Of a stretch of DNA of 18,872 bases, positions 1-7,987 are shown piece by piece. Each line of letters begins with the position of its first letter. Within the stretch, counting starts at the first letter, position 1. Made by a program: the position numbers and the translations under genes. The DNA is taken from positions 70,886 to 89,757 of the forward strand of contig DHKM01000005.1 in assembly GCA_002404835.1 (NCBI GenBank). The letters are read 5' to 3'. This stretch comes from Caryophanales bacterium UBA4694 (GTDB taxonomy: Bacteria; Bacillota_I; Bacilli_A; RFN20; CAG-288). The notes under the pieces are model-generated. The model made no database searches. It was not told where the DNA came from and worked only from the letters and a program-made list of their open reading frames with translations.

Positions 1-378
1 CTTGAACTTCATGGAACCGTTCATCGGAATTTCTGCGAGCAGTGTGGAGCCATGTATGATGCGAATTATGTCAAGGAGTATCCGGAAATCGTCCCACGAT
101 GCAAAAAGTGCGGTGGAATCATCAAACCGGATGTTGTTCTCTATGGCGAGCCGTTGGATGAGCTTACTGTCACAAAGGCTCTTGTCAAAATCCAGGAGGC
201 TGACCTTCTCCTTGTCTGCGGGACTTCTCTTGTCGTCTATCCGGCTGCTTCCTTCATCGATTATTTCAGAGGTAGGAACCTAGTCCTTGTCAACAAGGAT
301 CAGAACGCTTTTGATAATAGAGCCAATTATGTCATTCACCAGAAGGTAGGAGAATTGTTCAAAGGACTTCACGTATGA
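1..378 (+). CDS. Sir2-family NAD-dependent protein deacylase, C-terminal part (5' end outside window)
   Basis: The reading frame is open from the first base and ends at TGA 376-378, so about 125 C-terminal residues are visible. Visible sirtuin hallmarks are the catalytic His in ELHG (codon 10-12), the first zinc Cys pair CEQC (codons 34 and 43), the second pair CKKC (codons 100 and 109), the IKPDVVLYGEPLD block after the zinc ribbon, and the NAD-contacting CGTSLVVYPAA stretch. Sirtuins are known to remove acyl groups from protein lysines, using NAD+ and releasing nicotinamide and O-acyl-ADP-ribose, normally in the cytoplasm. The Rossmann-fold N-terminus lies upstream of the window. The stop overlaps the next start by 4 bp (ATGA), which suggests translational coupling with the small gene that follows. 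The family call is firm. Substrate class (deacetylase or other deacylase) cannot be read from this part. Confidence 0.95.
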   Translation, partial: LELHGTVHRNFCEQCGAMYDANYVKEYPEIVPRCKKCGGIIKPDVVLYGEPLDELTVTKALVKIQEADLLLVCGTSLVVYPAASFIDYFRGRNLVLVNKDQNAFDNRANYVIHQKVGELFKGLHV

Positions 379-842
379 AAAGAAAAGATGAAATCTATCA
401 GGGATTATATGATGCGGATTCTTCCTATTTTGCGGGTTCAGCCTGTTTTCTTTCTTTGGTTCCGATACTGGAGTGCCTGGAAAAGGATATGATTTATTTC
501 AAGGATGCGTTTGGAGGAATCTATGAGCTGATTGATCGTCTGATTGAAGAGGATGGAAGATATTTTTCTCTTTCTTTGGAGAAAGGAAAGCTTACCGATG
601 AGAAATGGAAGGATATCCTGATCATAACTCAGGATTATGCAGTATTTCTGGACATGCTTAATGAGATGCTGTCCGTTCTTCCGGAAGCTGGTCTTGGAAG
701 ATACGTCCCTTATCTTAAGGATAAATTTATTTTTCTTTCCCATCTTTGTCAGAGTTCTCTTTCTTCCTTCTATGAAATGGAAGATATTCCAGAGGAGTTT
801 TTTCCGATTGCCAATGCCTGCTTGAGCGCAATAAGGGGTTGA
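375..842 (+). CDS. Hypothetical protein coupled to the sirtuin gene
   Basis: This gene encodes 155 residues that I do not recognise. It starts at an ATG overlapping the sirtuin stop (ATGA), so translation probably depends on ribosomes finishing the sirtuin. The protein looks soluble and largely helical, with many Leu/Ile/Phe residues alternating with acidic residues (for example ECLEKD, DRLIEEDGR, DEKWKD). It has no signal peptide, no long membrane segment and no obvious catalytic or metal-binding motif. The gene order sirtuin - this gene - a 122-residue gene is compact, so all three are likely one transcript. A helical adaptor or small regulatory partner is possible but is only a guess. The opposite-strand ORF over the same DNA looks like a shadow. 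Confidence 0.8.
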   Translation: MKRKDEIYQGLYDADSSYFAGSACFLSLVPILECLEKDMIYFKDAFGGIYELIDRLIEEDGRYFSLSLEKGKLTDEKWKDILIITQDYAVFLDMLNEMLSVLPEAGLGRYVPYLKDKFIFLSHLCQSSLSSFYEMEDIPEEFFPIANACLSAIRG

Positions 843-846
843 AAAC

Positions 847-1215
847 ATGAATTATGATGAATATCTGAATCACTTGAGTAAGAAGGAGAATGCAGATCTT
901 TGTTATGCGTCTTTGGTTTCTCTTCTTCCTTTCTTTCCTCTTTCTCTGAAACTAATGGAGAGGAAGAACAGAGGAAAGAAGCCTTTTTCGGCTGAATTCT
1001 GCTATGAGGAGAAGAGAAAAAGAATCCTGGAGTCAGAAAAGCGGCTTAAGGATTCTTTGGAAAAAGATATGATTTCCAAAAATGAAATCAAAGAGGAACT
1101 TCTTTGCTTTTCTTCTATTCTTTCTGAAGCAAAAGAAGAAATCAAGAACCAAGGACTTAGGAATGATTTCGATTATATGATCGAGGAGACAAGGAACGTT
1201 ACGAAGTTGTTCTGA
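847..1215 (+). CDS. Small hypothetical protein, likely coiled coil, end of the sirtuin operon
   Basis: This encodes 122 residues of unknown function. It starts 4 nt after the previous stop, with a purine-rich AAGGGG (833-838) about 8 nt upstream acting as ribosome binding site. The N-terminal third contains a hydrophobic stretch (YASLVSLLPFFPLSLKLM, about residues 20-37). The rest is highly charged and Lys/Glu rich (EEKRKRILESEKRLKDSLEKD and following), typical of a long helix or coiled coil. The hydrophobic part may be a buried helix rather than a membrane span, since it has a proline and is short. There is a faint resemblance in pattern to the preceding 155-residue protein (Tyr-x-x-Ser-Leu then hydrophobic Leu/Pro residues near the N-terminus), too weak to call them paralogues. 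It is the last plus-strand gene before a convergent operon. Confidence 0.75.
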   Translation: MNYDEYLNHLSKKENADLCYASLVSLLPFFPLSLKLMERKNRGKKPFSAEFCYEEKRKRILESEKRLKDSLEKDMISKNEIKEELLCFSSILSEAKEEIKNQGLRNDFDYMIEETRNVTKLF

Positions 1216-1286
1216 AGAAAAAGCTTTTGTTTCTTGATACTGTGTATTGGATGTCAGAAGCATTTCATATGTTTTCGAATTTGAAA

Positions 1287-1316
1287 ATCACTCCTTGGAC
1301 TAGTCCAAGGAGTGAT
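1287..1316. terminator. Perfect 30-bp palindrome between convergent genes, probable terminator
   Basis: The sequence is a flawless inverted repeat with 13-bp arms (ATCACTCCTTGGA and its complement) around a central CTAG. It lies 72 bp after the stop of the plus-strand gene and 69 bp past the stop of the minus-strand cohesin gene. On the minus strand the stem is followed by TTTTC, a short U tract, so it best fits as terminator of the protease/cohesin operon. On the plus strand there is no T tract, so activity in that direction is less certain. Symmetry at DNA level means a protein-binding site is an alternative. Confidence 0.6.
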
Positions 1317-1384
1317 GCATGACGATGATACGTCTTTCATTAACGTGCCATTGATTAAGAAAAATTACAATGTAATGTTTAGCT

Positions 1385-3733
1385 TTATATTTTCTTCTTT
1401 TTATGAATTAGGACAATAATCAAGCCTAACAAAAGTATTCCTATAATTCCACTTGTTATAAGGATAATAGGAGTATAGTTCCTTCTGAGTTTTTCAATGT
1501 ATCTTTCTTCTTTGTGATGGCAAATGCTGCAGGTTCTGGATTCAATGCCTTCTTCTTTTTCTGTTGGTTCTTTTTCCACTTTCCATTCAGAATAATTATG
1601 TCCGGTTGCAGGAATGTTTTCACTTTTAGTTTTATCAATATCATGGCACCTTGAACAAATATAAGTAATGAATCCGTTTTTTGTGCAGGTGGCAATTTCG
1701 CTTTTCTTTTGGTAATCATGTCCTAATGCGGGAATTTCAGTATAGGTCGAATAGTCGCAATTTGAACAGAAGTCATAATCTTTATATCCGTTTTCAGTAC
1801 AGGATGGTTCTTTTCCGTTACGGTGAATGATTGTATGACCTTTTGGGTCAATCAAACTTGTTTCTTTTTTACCACAGGATAAGCAAATGTGATGCTTGTT
1901 TCCTTTTTCAGTACAAGTTGCTTCTTTGTCAATAATCCAATCCGAATAATCATGCCCCGTTGGTGGAATGGTTTTGCTTTTTGCTTCATCGATGTCATGG
2001 CATCTTGAACAAACATAAATAATAGATCCACTTTCAGTGCAGGTAGCATCTATGACTTTTTGTTGGTAATCATGTCCTAATGCCGGAATTTCTTTATAGG
2101 TAGAATAACTACATTTTGAACAGGTTTCATATTCTTCGTAACCTTTTTCAGTACAGGATGGTTCTTTTCCGTTGTAATGGGTAAGGGAATGGCCTAATTC
2201 ATCAATAATAATGTTTTCTTTTTTTCCGCAGGCGGAACAGGTACGGTATTTGTTCCCTTTTTCGGTACAGGTCGGTTCTTTTTCTATGATCCAATCCGAA
2301 TAATTATGCCCGGTTTTAGGAATGATTTCTTGGTTTGTTTCTCCACATTTTAAACATGTTTTTGTTATTGAACCGGCATTTGTACATGTGGCAGGTATTT
2401 CTTCTGTCTTGAAGTCATGAGTAAGAGTGGTAAAAGAAAAAGAATCGGCTTTATAGTCGTAAGTGCTTTCTTTTAATGATGCATCGTAGGTACTTTCTCC
2501 ATTTAGGATAAAGCCACTATTATAAGGATGGCATTTCTCTTTGGATGAAAAGTGGAAATAAATTAGATTCTCTGACTCTGAGAAAGAATAGGTAGAGGAA
2601 TTGATGATATGGAAAGTCAATTTTCCATTTTTTGTCTCTTTTTCGTTTATCAAAAGAGAAGTGATTTTTTCTTTTGGTATCAAGATTTCAGAAGAAAGAT
2701 ATTGTAGTTTTTCACTATCAAAAGTTAGCGTAAAATCACCTGCACCGATATTGCTTTTTGTTTCGAAAGAAAGTGTTGTATCGACTGTGTAGTTTGTTTC
2801 CTTGACTTTGGAATTTAATGAGAATGTTCCGCCATTGATTTTTTCTTTCTTTTTTTTGATTGAGATTGATTGTTGCTTTTTGCTGAAAGAAATTGAATTG
2901 TTTGAATCATCTAAAACATCTTTGATTTCTATACTGATTTTAGAAGAAAAAGTTTCATTTCTTTTTATTTGAAAGGAAAGACTGCAGATATCTTTTGAAC
3001 TGATTCCTTTTGTTGAGACGAATGATAGTGTAATACTTCCTTTTTGGGAGGTGTTTGCTTCCTTTAGGGATGATTGTGAAGAGAAGTTGTCTGCGAATGA
3101 AAAGCCAGCAAGGATGAGATCGTCGATGTCATAGGAAATTAAGATGGTTCCGGTAGTGAATGCTGGATGGTAATCTGGAAATTCCAGGCTTAAATGAATA
3201 AGGCTTTCGTATTCATAAATGGATTGATCTAAAGTCGTATGAATTTCTTGGGGATATGTGTAATTTTGATTTTGAATCTTGATTGTATAAGTAAATCCTG
3301 AAAGAGGAATTTCCTGTAAGGAAAAATCTGAACATTCACTGACAAAGACATCAAAGGATGTAGATGTATTTTCTATTTGAAACGGGATTTCATATTGCAA
3401 GGTGAAAAGAGTTTGACTTTCTTTTGTTGTAGAAGGGAAGATGTAGGAGACTTTGACAATTCCAGGAGTAGATAAATTGCAATCAAAGAGAGCACCAGAA
3501 ATATGATTGTAGGAATTCGTCATAGAGATAATAGAGGAATCATAATGGATTTCGAGGGAAAGAGAAGCTACATCGTTAAAACTCGATATGGCGAAATCAC
3601 AATAATTGGTTCCTGAATTGTGATATTCATAATAATCGTTGATGGATAGTTTCGCCTTACTGGTTTCTGACGTTTTTACAGGGGAGAGAGAGAACAAAGA
3701 AAGTGAGAAAAGAAGTGGTACAATTCCGTTCAT
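1385..3733 (-). CDS. Membrane-anchored cohesin-like protein with eight Cys-rich repeats
   Basis: This 782-residue protein probably acts at the outer face of the membrane. A hydrophobic N-terminus (IVPLLFSLSLFSLS, residues 4-17) fits a signal peptide, although it lacks the usual Lys/Arg start. Residues about 30-435 form two or three beta-rich cohesin-like domains; the third is clearest (NIGAGDFTLTFDSEKLQYLSS). Residues 439-749 hold eight repeats of 37-40 residues, each beginning GH, then T/S-C-T, then C-x-x-C (for example KEPTCTEKG, RTCSACGKK). Three Cys plus one His per repeat could bind zinc, but that is inferred. A membrane helix (about 753-776) followed by HKKKKI ends the protein; no LPxTG is present. 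The start overlaps the stop of the dockerin protease by 4 bp (ATGA), so the two are coupled. Cohesins are known to bind dockerins with calcium dependence, so the natural inference is that this protein docks the protease. The beta domains could also be generic Ig-like folds. Confidence 0.8.
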   Translation of the reverse strand: MNGIVPLLFSLSLFSLSPVKTSETSKAKLSINDYYEYHNSGTNYCDFAISSFNDVASLSLEIHYDSSIISMTNSYNHISGALFDCNLSTPGIVKVSYIFPSTTKESQTLFTLQYEIPFQIENTSTSFDVFVSECSDFSLQEIPLSGFTYTIKIQNQNYTYPQEIHTTLDQSIYEYESLIHLSLEFPDYHPAFTTGTILISYDIDDLILAGFSFADNFSSQSSLKEANTSQKGSITLSFVSTKGISSKDICSLSFQIKRNETFSSKISIEIKDVLDDSNNSISFSKKQQSISIKKKKEKINGGTFSLNSKVKETNYTVDTTLSFETKSNIGAGDFTLTFDSEKLQYLSSEILIPKEKITSLLINEKETKNGKLTFHIINSSTYSFSESENLIYFHFSSKEKCHPYNSGFILNGESTYDASLKESTYDYKADSFSFTTLTHDFKTEEIPATCTNAGSITKTCLKCGETNQEIIPKTGHNYSDWIIEKEPTCTEKGNKYRTCSACGKKENIIIDELGHSLTHYNGKEPSCTEKGYEEYETCSKCSYSTYKEIPALGHDYQQKVIDATCTESGSIIYVCSRCHDIDEAKSKTIPPTGHDYSDWIIDKEATCTEKGNKHHICLSCGKKETSLIDPKGHTIIHRNGKEPSCTENGYKDYDFCSNCDYSTYTEIPALGHDYQKKSEIATCTKNGFITYICSRCHDIDKTKSENIPATGHNYSEWKVEKEPTEKEEGIESRTCSICHHKEERYIEKLRRNYTPIILITSGIIGILLLGLIIVLIHKKKKI
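1601..2308 (-). repeat. Two-copy 354-bp (118-aa) higher-order repeat within the cohesin gene
   Basis: Cys-rich repeats 2-3-4 (residues 476-593, DNA 1955-2308) and 5-6-7 (residues 594-711, DNA 1601-1954) are the same length and match position by position: 39+39+40 residues in both. Within each block the three members differ clearly (HxYSDWII.., HxxxHxNGKEPSC.., HDYQxK..), so the block of three was duplicated as a unit. Repeat 8 resembles repeats 2 and 5 but has lost the first Cys (EPTEKEEG in place of EPTCTEKG). Confidence 0.85.
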
Positions 3734-6700
3734 GCTATTGTATCCAGGGAAGTAACGGAACCGGTTACATACTTTAAGATATATAAGGCATCAATGGATT
3801 CCAACTTGTTATTTTTGTTGATGTCTGCTTTTTTGAATTGGTCATCCTTGAGGACAATCTTACCTTCTAGAGCCTGCATTACAAGTAAAGCGTCTTTGCT
3901 TGTTACGATTCCGTCTGAATCAATGTCTCCCATTTTCTCTAATGCACTTTCTGACTTGATGACAACTTCATAGGGATTATCTCTACTGCCTTTGGTGATA
4001 GTGTTTGTTCCATCTGATACTTCAATATAATATTCCAATCCTTTGATGGATAGAGAAGAGGCGTTGATTTTTCCAGAGTAGGTTTCATTGCTTTTTGACA
4101 TTGTTACTCTTTCATAGACATTGTTTCCTTTTTCTCGATAATAAAGAGTTGCATTCACGATGGATACATTGTCTCTTGCTAGACAGGTTATGATGAGATT
4201 GCTTCCTAAGTAGCCTTGATTTATTGGAGTATGGATGATAAGGGGTGCAGTGATATCTTTGACTGAGCACATTACTTTTTCGGAAGGAGAGGATTCACTC
4301 AAATCGGTAAATACTGTAGTGAATTGATAATAATAGGTCTTTCCACTGATGACATCACGATCAATATAGTTCTTTTCATCAGTGGTAAGAATGGTAGGAT
4401 TGATTTTAGTGGCTTGGCCATCCTTTTCCTCGTAACGATAGATATTGAATCCCATGATGGTACTTTCTTCAAAATCATCTTGAGAGATTGAGAGGTGTAC
4501 TCCATCGTCCTTATATTCTGCCTGGAGGTTCATACTTAGGGCATCGATGATATCAATAACAAAAGAGAACATATGTCCGTTTTCTACAAGCTTGAGGTGA
4601 TTTTTCAAGCTATATCCGTCTGAAATATTGAAGAAATTAGTTCCACCTTCAATAGTAGATTTAATCTGATATTGACCGACCCATTCTGTTTCACTAATGA
4701 AATTACCGGTGATAGAGTAATCGGCAAAAGGAGCTCGTGATCCAAATCCTACACGAAGGCCTTTCTCGGTATCCATAGGAACATTGAAAAGAACTTTGAC
4801 ACTGAAGATTCCGGTATTTACGGTATTGATTTCATTTCCGTTTTCATCCAAAATCTTGACCTCTTTAACATATGGGAATAATGTTTCTTCATTAAATGCC
4901 TCTTTTGATGTCTCAATGACTAAGTTTCCAACGCCGTCGTAGAAGTCGTTTACATAATAGTCTAAATATTTTTCTGAAACGCCTTTTAAAACTGTGTTTT
5001 TGAGAAATACTTTATCCCCATCGTTCCCGTAACCGGATGCTTTGATAACAAAACCAGCGATGGGTTGAGAATTGTCGGATAAGAGAAATAGAAGATTGTC
5101 ATAGTCATAATCGGTGCCATAGAAATAAAAGTATGTTAGTAGTCTATAATCAGTATCTTCGTTTTTGTTGTAGATGATGGTGTCTTTTGCCTTTTTATCA
5201 AAATGGAGCTCGGTTGATCCCCAATAAGTTCCGGCATGGTCGATAGAGTATTCGAAAACGTTCTTTTCGGAATCTATTACATAAAATTGAGTGTGTGCCT
5301 TTAAGATAATGCGGCTGTTTTTGACTTGATTAACATAAGCTATTGTTGTAATCATATATTTATATTCGCCATCTTCATATGTATAGAAAAGTTCGTTATC
5401 ATCTGTTGAATAAAATGTGAGTTCACAAAAATCGGCATTAATATTTTGATTATTGTTATTATTGATGAAATTATATGTTCTACAGTATTTGAGGTTTATA
5501 GTGCCATCTCCGATGGTTTTAAGATACCATGCACTGTTGATGTGCCAGTCTGCATTATGAATGTTGATTGGGAATTGTTCACTTCCGATTGCATTAAGAG
5601 TTCCCCAAACAATGATGGAAGGCGTGATGTTCAGTTGTTCATATGCTGTATTGAGATCGTTATACATTTGTATATCTACGCCAGGCTCGATAGTTAGTGT
5701 CACACCTTTCATTACAACCATGCTTTGCAAGAGGAGATATGAATGTTCTTTCGTTAATGTTGTATCAGTATTAATGTTGGAAGGAAGAAGAATTCGGTTG
5801 GAAACGGATATGCCGAAGTTTAGATTGAATTCATAAGCGGTTTTGCTTCCATCAAGACATGATACTTTAACGTTGAAAGAACAATAGTATTCATCTGGAC
5901 AGTTTTCTGCAATTGTGAAAGTAAAGGCCTTTTGAGTATCTAATGCAGTCTTGTTCTCATCGAAGATGATTCCGGTATCTTTATTAGAATATGTACCGAT
6001 GGTATCAAAGGAAATGGTATTGTTGGTAATTTCAATGTATGGGTCTTTTACTCCTCCGGCTCTTTCGACATCAATTTGAGTTATAGTGTTATATGCGGCA
6101 CCGCCAAGATTTTTTAATTCCAAACCTGCATTGATGGTTTCTCCGGCGTTGATGGTTCCATCCCCGTTATTTTTTGATGAATAAGATTTATTATCAAAAG
6201 TGTAGGAGTTGTAGATGATAATATTCGGATTTGAAGCTGTAGCTAAAGCTGAGTAGGCATCGACACATGTGGCTTCTAAATCATCTCGGTAAGGAGCAAG
6301 TTGATGGACTGCTGTCTTTGATGTATTTGTGATTTGAGAGAATATATATTTTGTCGGATAGACTTCTTTATCCATATGCGCAGATCGAATTAAGGCGGCT
6401 ATACCGGAAATGACAGGGGCAGACATGGAAGTTCCGTTTAGGGAAGCATATTTTCCGTTTGGAAAAGTTGAAAGAATGTTGACTCCTGGAGCAAAAACTT
6501 CGTATTCAATCTTGTTATGAGGAAAGACATCAAAGTTAGAGAACCAGGCTTCCATATGTTGATTGTTTTCTGCCATAACTCCACATACATAGGGAAGCGC
6601 GGCAGGATAAGTGGGAATGGTTTTGTATCCTGAAAATCTAAGTTCGTTTTGAGCCCTATCATTTCCTGCTGAAGCAACGAGGAAAGATGAGGTATAAGCG

Positions 6701-7638
6701 TCTTCTAATGCTTCTTGACATTCAATGGATAATGATGAGCCTCCGATAGACATGTTGATGATGTCCGCCCCGTTCATATAGGCGTAACGAATACCTTCTG
6801 CTATGTTGGCATAGTTGAAACTGTTTGAAGAATTTCCGCATTTAACCGGCATGATTTTTACGTTATAAGCAATTCCAGTGGTTCCAAAATCGTTTTTCTC
6901 GCTTGCAATGATCCCAGAAACATGAGTTCCATGGCCATTATCATCAAGAGGGTCGTTGTTGTCTCCGACACAATTCCACCCTCTTATATCATCGACGTAT
7001 CCATTTCCATCATCATCGATTCCATTTCCGGGAATTTCACCTGTGTTGGTCCAAATATTGTCTCTTAGATCGATGTGATTATAATCTACACCAGTATCTA
7101 AGACTGCGACAACGACATCCTTGCTTCCTCCCTCTGAGTATCCTTCATCTTTGAGATATTGCCTTGCTTCTTTTAAATTTATTGCATTTTCGAAATCCGT
7201 TTGATCATAAGAAGTGGTCACTTGTTCTTCTATGGAAGAAGAGATAATGTAATTGTAATCGATAGTAAGAAATTCATTAAAACTTCTCATATTGTCGATG
7301 ACTTGATCTGCTTTATGATTTCCGTCCAGATGAATGGTTATCCAAGGTGAATTTCTGTGCTCTTCAATAGAAAGAACACCGAGTTTTTTGAATTTATCTT
7401 CTGTGTAATCGAAAAATATTTCCTTATTTAATTTTGCAAGTAATTCATATTCCTCATATTGGATGTCTTTGTCTTCTTTGATGTTTACGATTTGGTCGAG
7501 TGGTTTTTCTAATTTCCCTTCTTCATCGATAAAAGATGAAATATCTGTGTTTTTGTTTTGCTTTGGGGTGATAGAATCACATCCAGTTAAGACAAATCCA
7601 AGAAATAGAATTAGGAATTTCGGTAATCTTATTTTCAT
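3730..7638 (-). CDS. Subtilisin-family (S8) lipoprotein protease with C-terminal type I dockerin
   Basis: This 1302-residue product is a secreted serine protease. I chose the ATG at 7638 because AAGGAG (7648-7653) lies 9 nt upstream; a GTG six bases earlier would be only 3 nt from it. The N-terminus is a lipoprotein signal (KIRLPKF, hydrophobic core, LTGC lipobox, Cys20). The catalytic domain spans about 167-425 with Asp181 (VLDTGVDYNH), His236 (NGHGTHVSG), oxyanion Asn326 (SAGND) and Ser404 (LNGTSMSAP); the triad is intact. An inhibitor-like propeptide region precedes it. A right-handed beta-helix-like stretch follows (about 625-760, GVTLTIEPGVDI, VWGTLNAIGS), then Ig-like and Fn3-like regions (about 930-1230). 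Residues 1236-1302 are a dockerin with two calcium loops (DIDSDGIVTSKD and DINKNNKLESID). Subtilisins cleave peptide bonds with broad specificity; natural substrates are unknown. The 4-bp overlap with a cohesin-like membrane protein downstream suggests both act as a surface complex. Confidence 0.93.
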   Translation of the reverse strand: MKIRLPKFLILFLGFVLTGCDSITPKQNKNTDISSFIDEEGKLEKPLDQIVNIKEDKDIQYEEYELLAKLNKEIFFDYTEDKFKKLGVLSIEEHRNSPWITIHLDGNHKADQVIDNMRSFNEFLTIDYNYIISSSIEEQVTTSYDQTDFENAINLKEARQYLKDEGYSEGGSKDVVVAVLDTGVDYNHIDLRDNIWTNTGEIPGNGIDDDGNGYVDDIRGWNCVGDNNDPLDDNGHGTHVSGIIASEKNDFGTTGIAYNVKIMPVKCGNSSNSFNYANIAEGIRYAYMNGADIINMSIGGSSLSIECQEALEDAYTSSFLVASAGNDRAQNELRFSGYKTIPTYPAALPYVCGVMAENNQHMEAWFSNFDVFPHNKIEYEVFAPGVNILSTFPNGKYASLNGTSMSAPVISGIAALIRSAHMDKEVYPTKYIFSQITNTSKTAVHQLAPYRDDLEATCVDAYSALATASNPNIIIYNSYTFDNKSYSSKNNGDGTINAGETINAGLELKNLGGAAYNTITQIDVERAGGVKDPYIEITNNTISFDTIGTYSNKDTGIIFDENKTALDTQKAFTFTIAENCPDEYYCSFNVKVSCLDGSKTAYEFNLNFGISVSNRILLPSNINTDTTLTKEHSYLLLQSMVVMKGVTLTIEPGVDIQMYNDLNTAYEQLNITPSIIVWGTLNAIGSEQFPINIHNADWHINSAWYLKTIGDGTINLKYCRTYNFINNNNNQNINADFCELTFYSTDDNELFYTYEDGEYKYMITTIAYVNQVKNSRIILKAHTQFYVIDSEKNVFEYSIDHAGTYWGSTELHFDKKAKDTIIYNKNEDTDYRLLTYFYFYGTDYDYDNLLFLLSDNSQPIAGFVIKASGYGNDGDKVFLKNTVLKGVSEKYLDYYVNDFYDGVGNLVIETSKEAFNEETLFPYVKEVKILDENGNEINTVNTGIFSVKVLFNVPMDTEKGLRVGFGSRAPFADYSITGNFISETEWVGQYQIKSTIEGGTNFFNISDGYSLKNHLKLVENGHMFSFVIDIIDALSMNLQAEYKDDGVHLSISQDDFEESTIMGFNIYRYEEKDGQATKINPTILTTDEKNYIDRDVISGKTYYYQFTTVFTDLSESSPSEKVMCSVKDITAPLIIHTPINQGYLGSNLIITCLARDNVSIVNATLYYREKGNNVYERVTMSKSNETYSGKINASSLSIKGLEYYIEVSDGTNTITKGSRDNPYEVVIKSESALEKMGDIDSDGIVTSKDALLVMQALEGKIVLKDDQFKKADINKNNKLESIDALYILKYVTGSVTSLDTIA
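3735..3935 (-). other. Type I dockerin domain (part of the S8 protease)
   Basis: The last 67 residues of the protease carry the duplicated calcium-loop/helix pattern of type I dockerins. Loop 1 has Asp at positions 1, 3, 5 and 12 (D-I-D-S-D-G-x-V-T-S-x-D). Loop 2 has Asp/Asn at 1, 3, 5 and Asp at 12 (D-I-N-K-N-N-x-L-x-S-x-D). Each loop is followed by an amphipathic helix (ALLVMQALEG and ALYILKYVTG). All calcium ligands look intact, so a functional cohesin-binding module is expected. Confidence 0.9.
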
Positions 7639-7666
7639 ATTCACATTCTCCTTAAGTTTTGCTTTT

Positions 7667-7693
7667 ATTATAACTTTTCTTTACGATTGGAAA
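7667..7693 (-). promoter_or_regulatory. Promoter of the protease/cohesin operon
   Basis: On the minus strand there is a perfect TATAAT (7667-7672) ending about 14 nt before the TTAAGGAG ribosome binding site and about 28 nt before the ATG at 7638. A weak -35 candidate, TTTCCA (7688-7693), lies 15 bp upstream, so the -35 assignment is tentative. The 5' UTR would be short, leaving little room for a leader-type control element. Confidence 0.6.
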
Positions 7694-7987
7694 TATGAAC
7701 AAAATTAAAAAAAGATATTATTGTTATTTTGAGGAACTGTTTAATTTAAAACTTTATTGAGCAATCTAAATATATTATAAAAAATGCATATGCAAAAATT
7801 AGCCTAAATAATTTGATATTAATACTTACTTTTTAATGTAAAATAAAAATATATATTGTTTATTTCTTCATTTGCTAAGTGTTTTCTCTTTCTCTATCAT
7901 TGTTTTGATTATCTGTATTGGAAATATCCTTCTTTTTCAAAATTAGATACACAGCAATTAGGCCTTCTCACTGAAATACTGCCATTT
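7694..7987. other. AT-rich intergenic stretch with no recognisable gene
   Basis: About 290 bp are strongly AT-rich, visibly more so than the surrounding genes, and carry stops in all frames. Apart from sequence just upstream of the protease promoter I see no hairpin with a U tract, no RNA gene and no coherent repeat. Runs of A and T (around 7700-7715 and 7840-7860) may make it curved DNA, such as an UP-element-like region. Confidence 0.5.

Noticed and set aside
438..848. Minus-strand 136-residue ORF opposite the 155-residue gene
   Set aside because: The plus-strand frame is coupled to the sirtuin by an ATGA overlap, while the antisense frame has no start signals.
1216..1245. AT-rich inverted repeat AAGAAA/TTTCTT after the 122-residue gene as terminator
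   Set aside because: The stem is only six weak pairs and there is no T tract after it.
1385..1504. Cell-wall sorting (LPxTG) signal at the end of the cohesin protein
   Set aside because: A membrane helix and Lys-rich tail are present, but no LPxTG-like motif precedes them; the tail fits simple membrane anchoring.
1601..2420. Regular repeats as a CRISPR array
   Set aside because: The periodicity is coding (37-40 codons) and encodes Cys-rich protein repeats; there are no short identical repeats with unique spacers.
7639..7644. GTG at 7644 as start of the S8 protease
   Set aside because: It is only 3 nt from the AAGGAG. The ATG at 7638 has 9-nt spacing, and the lipoprotein signal begins naturally there.
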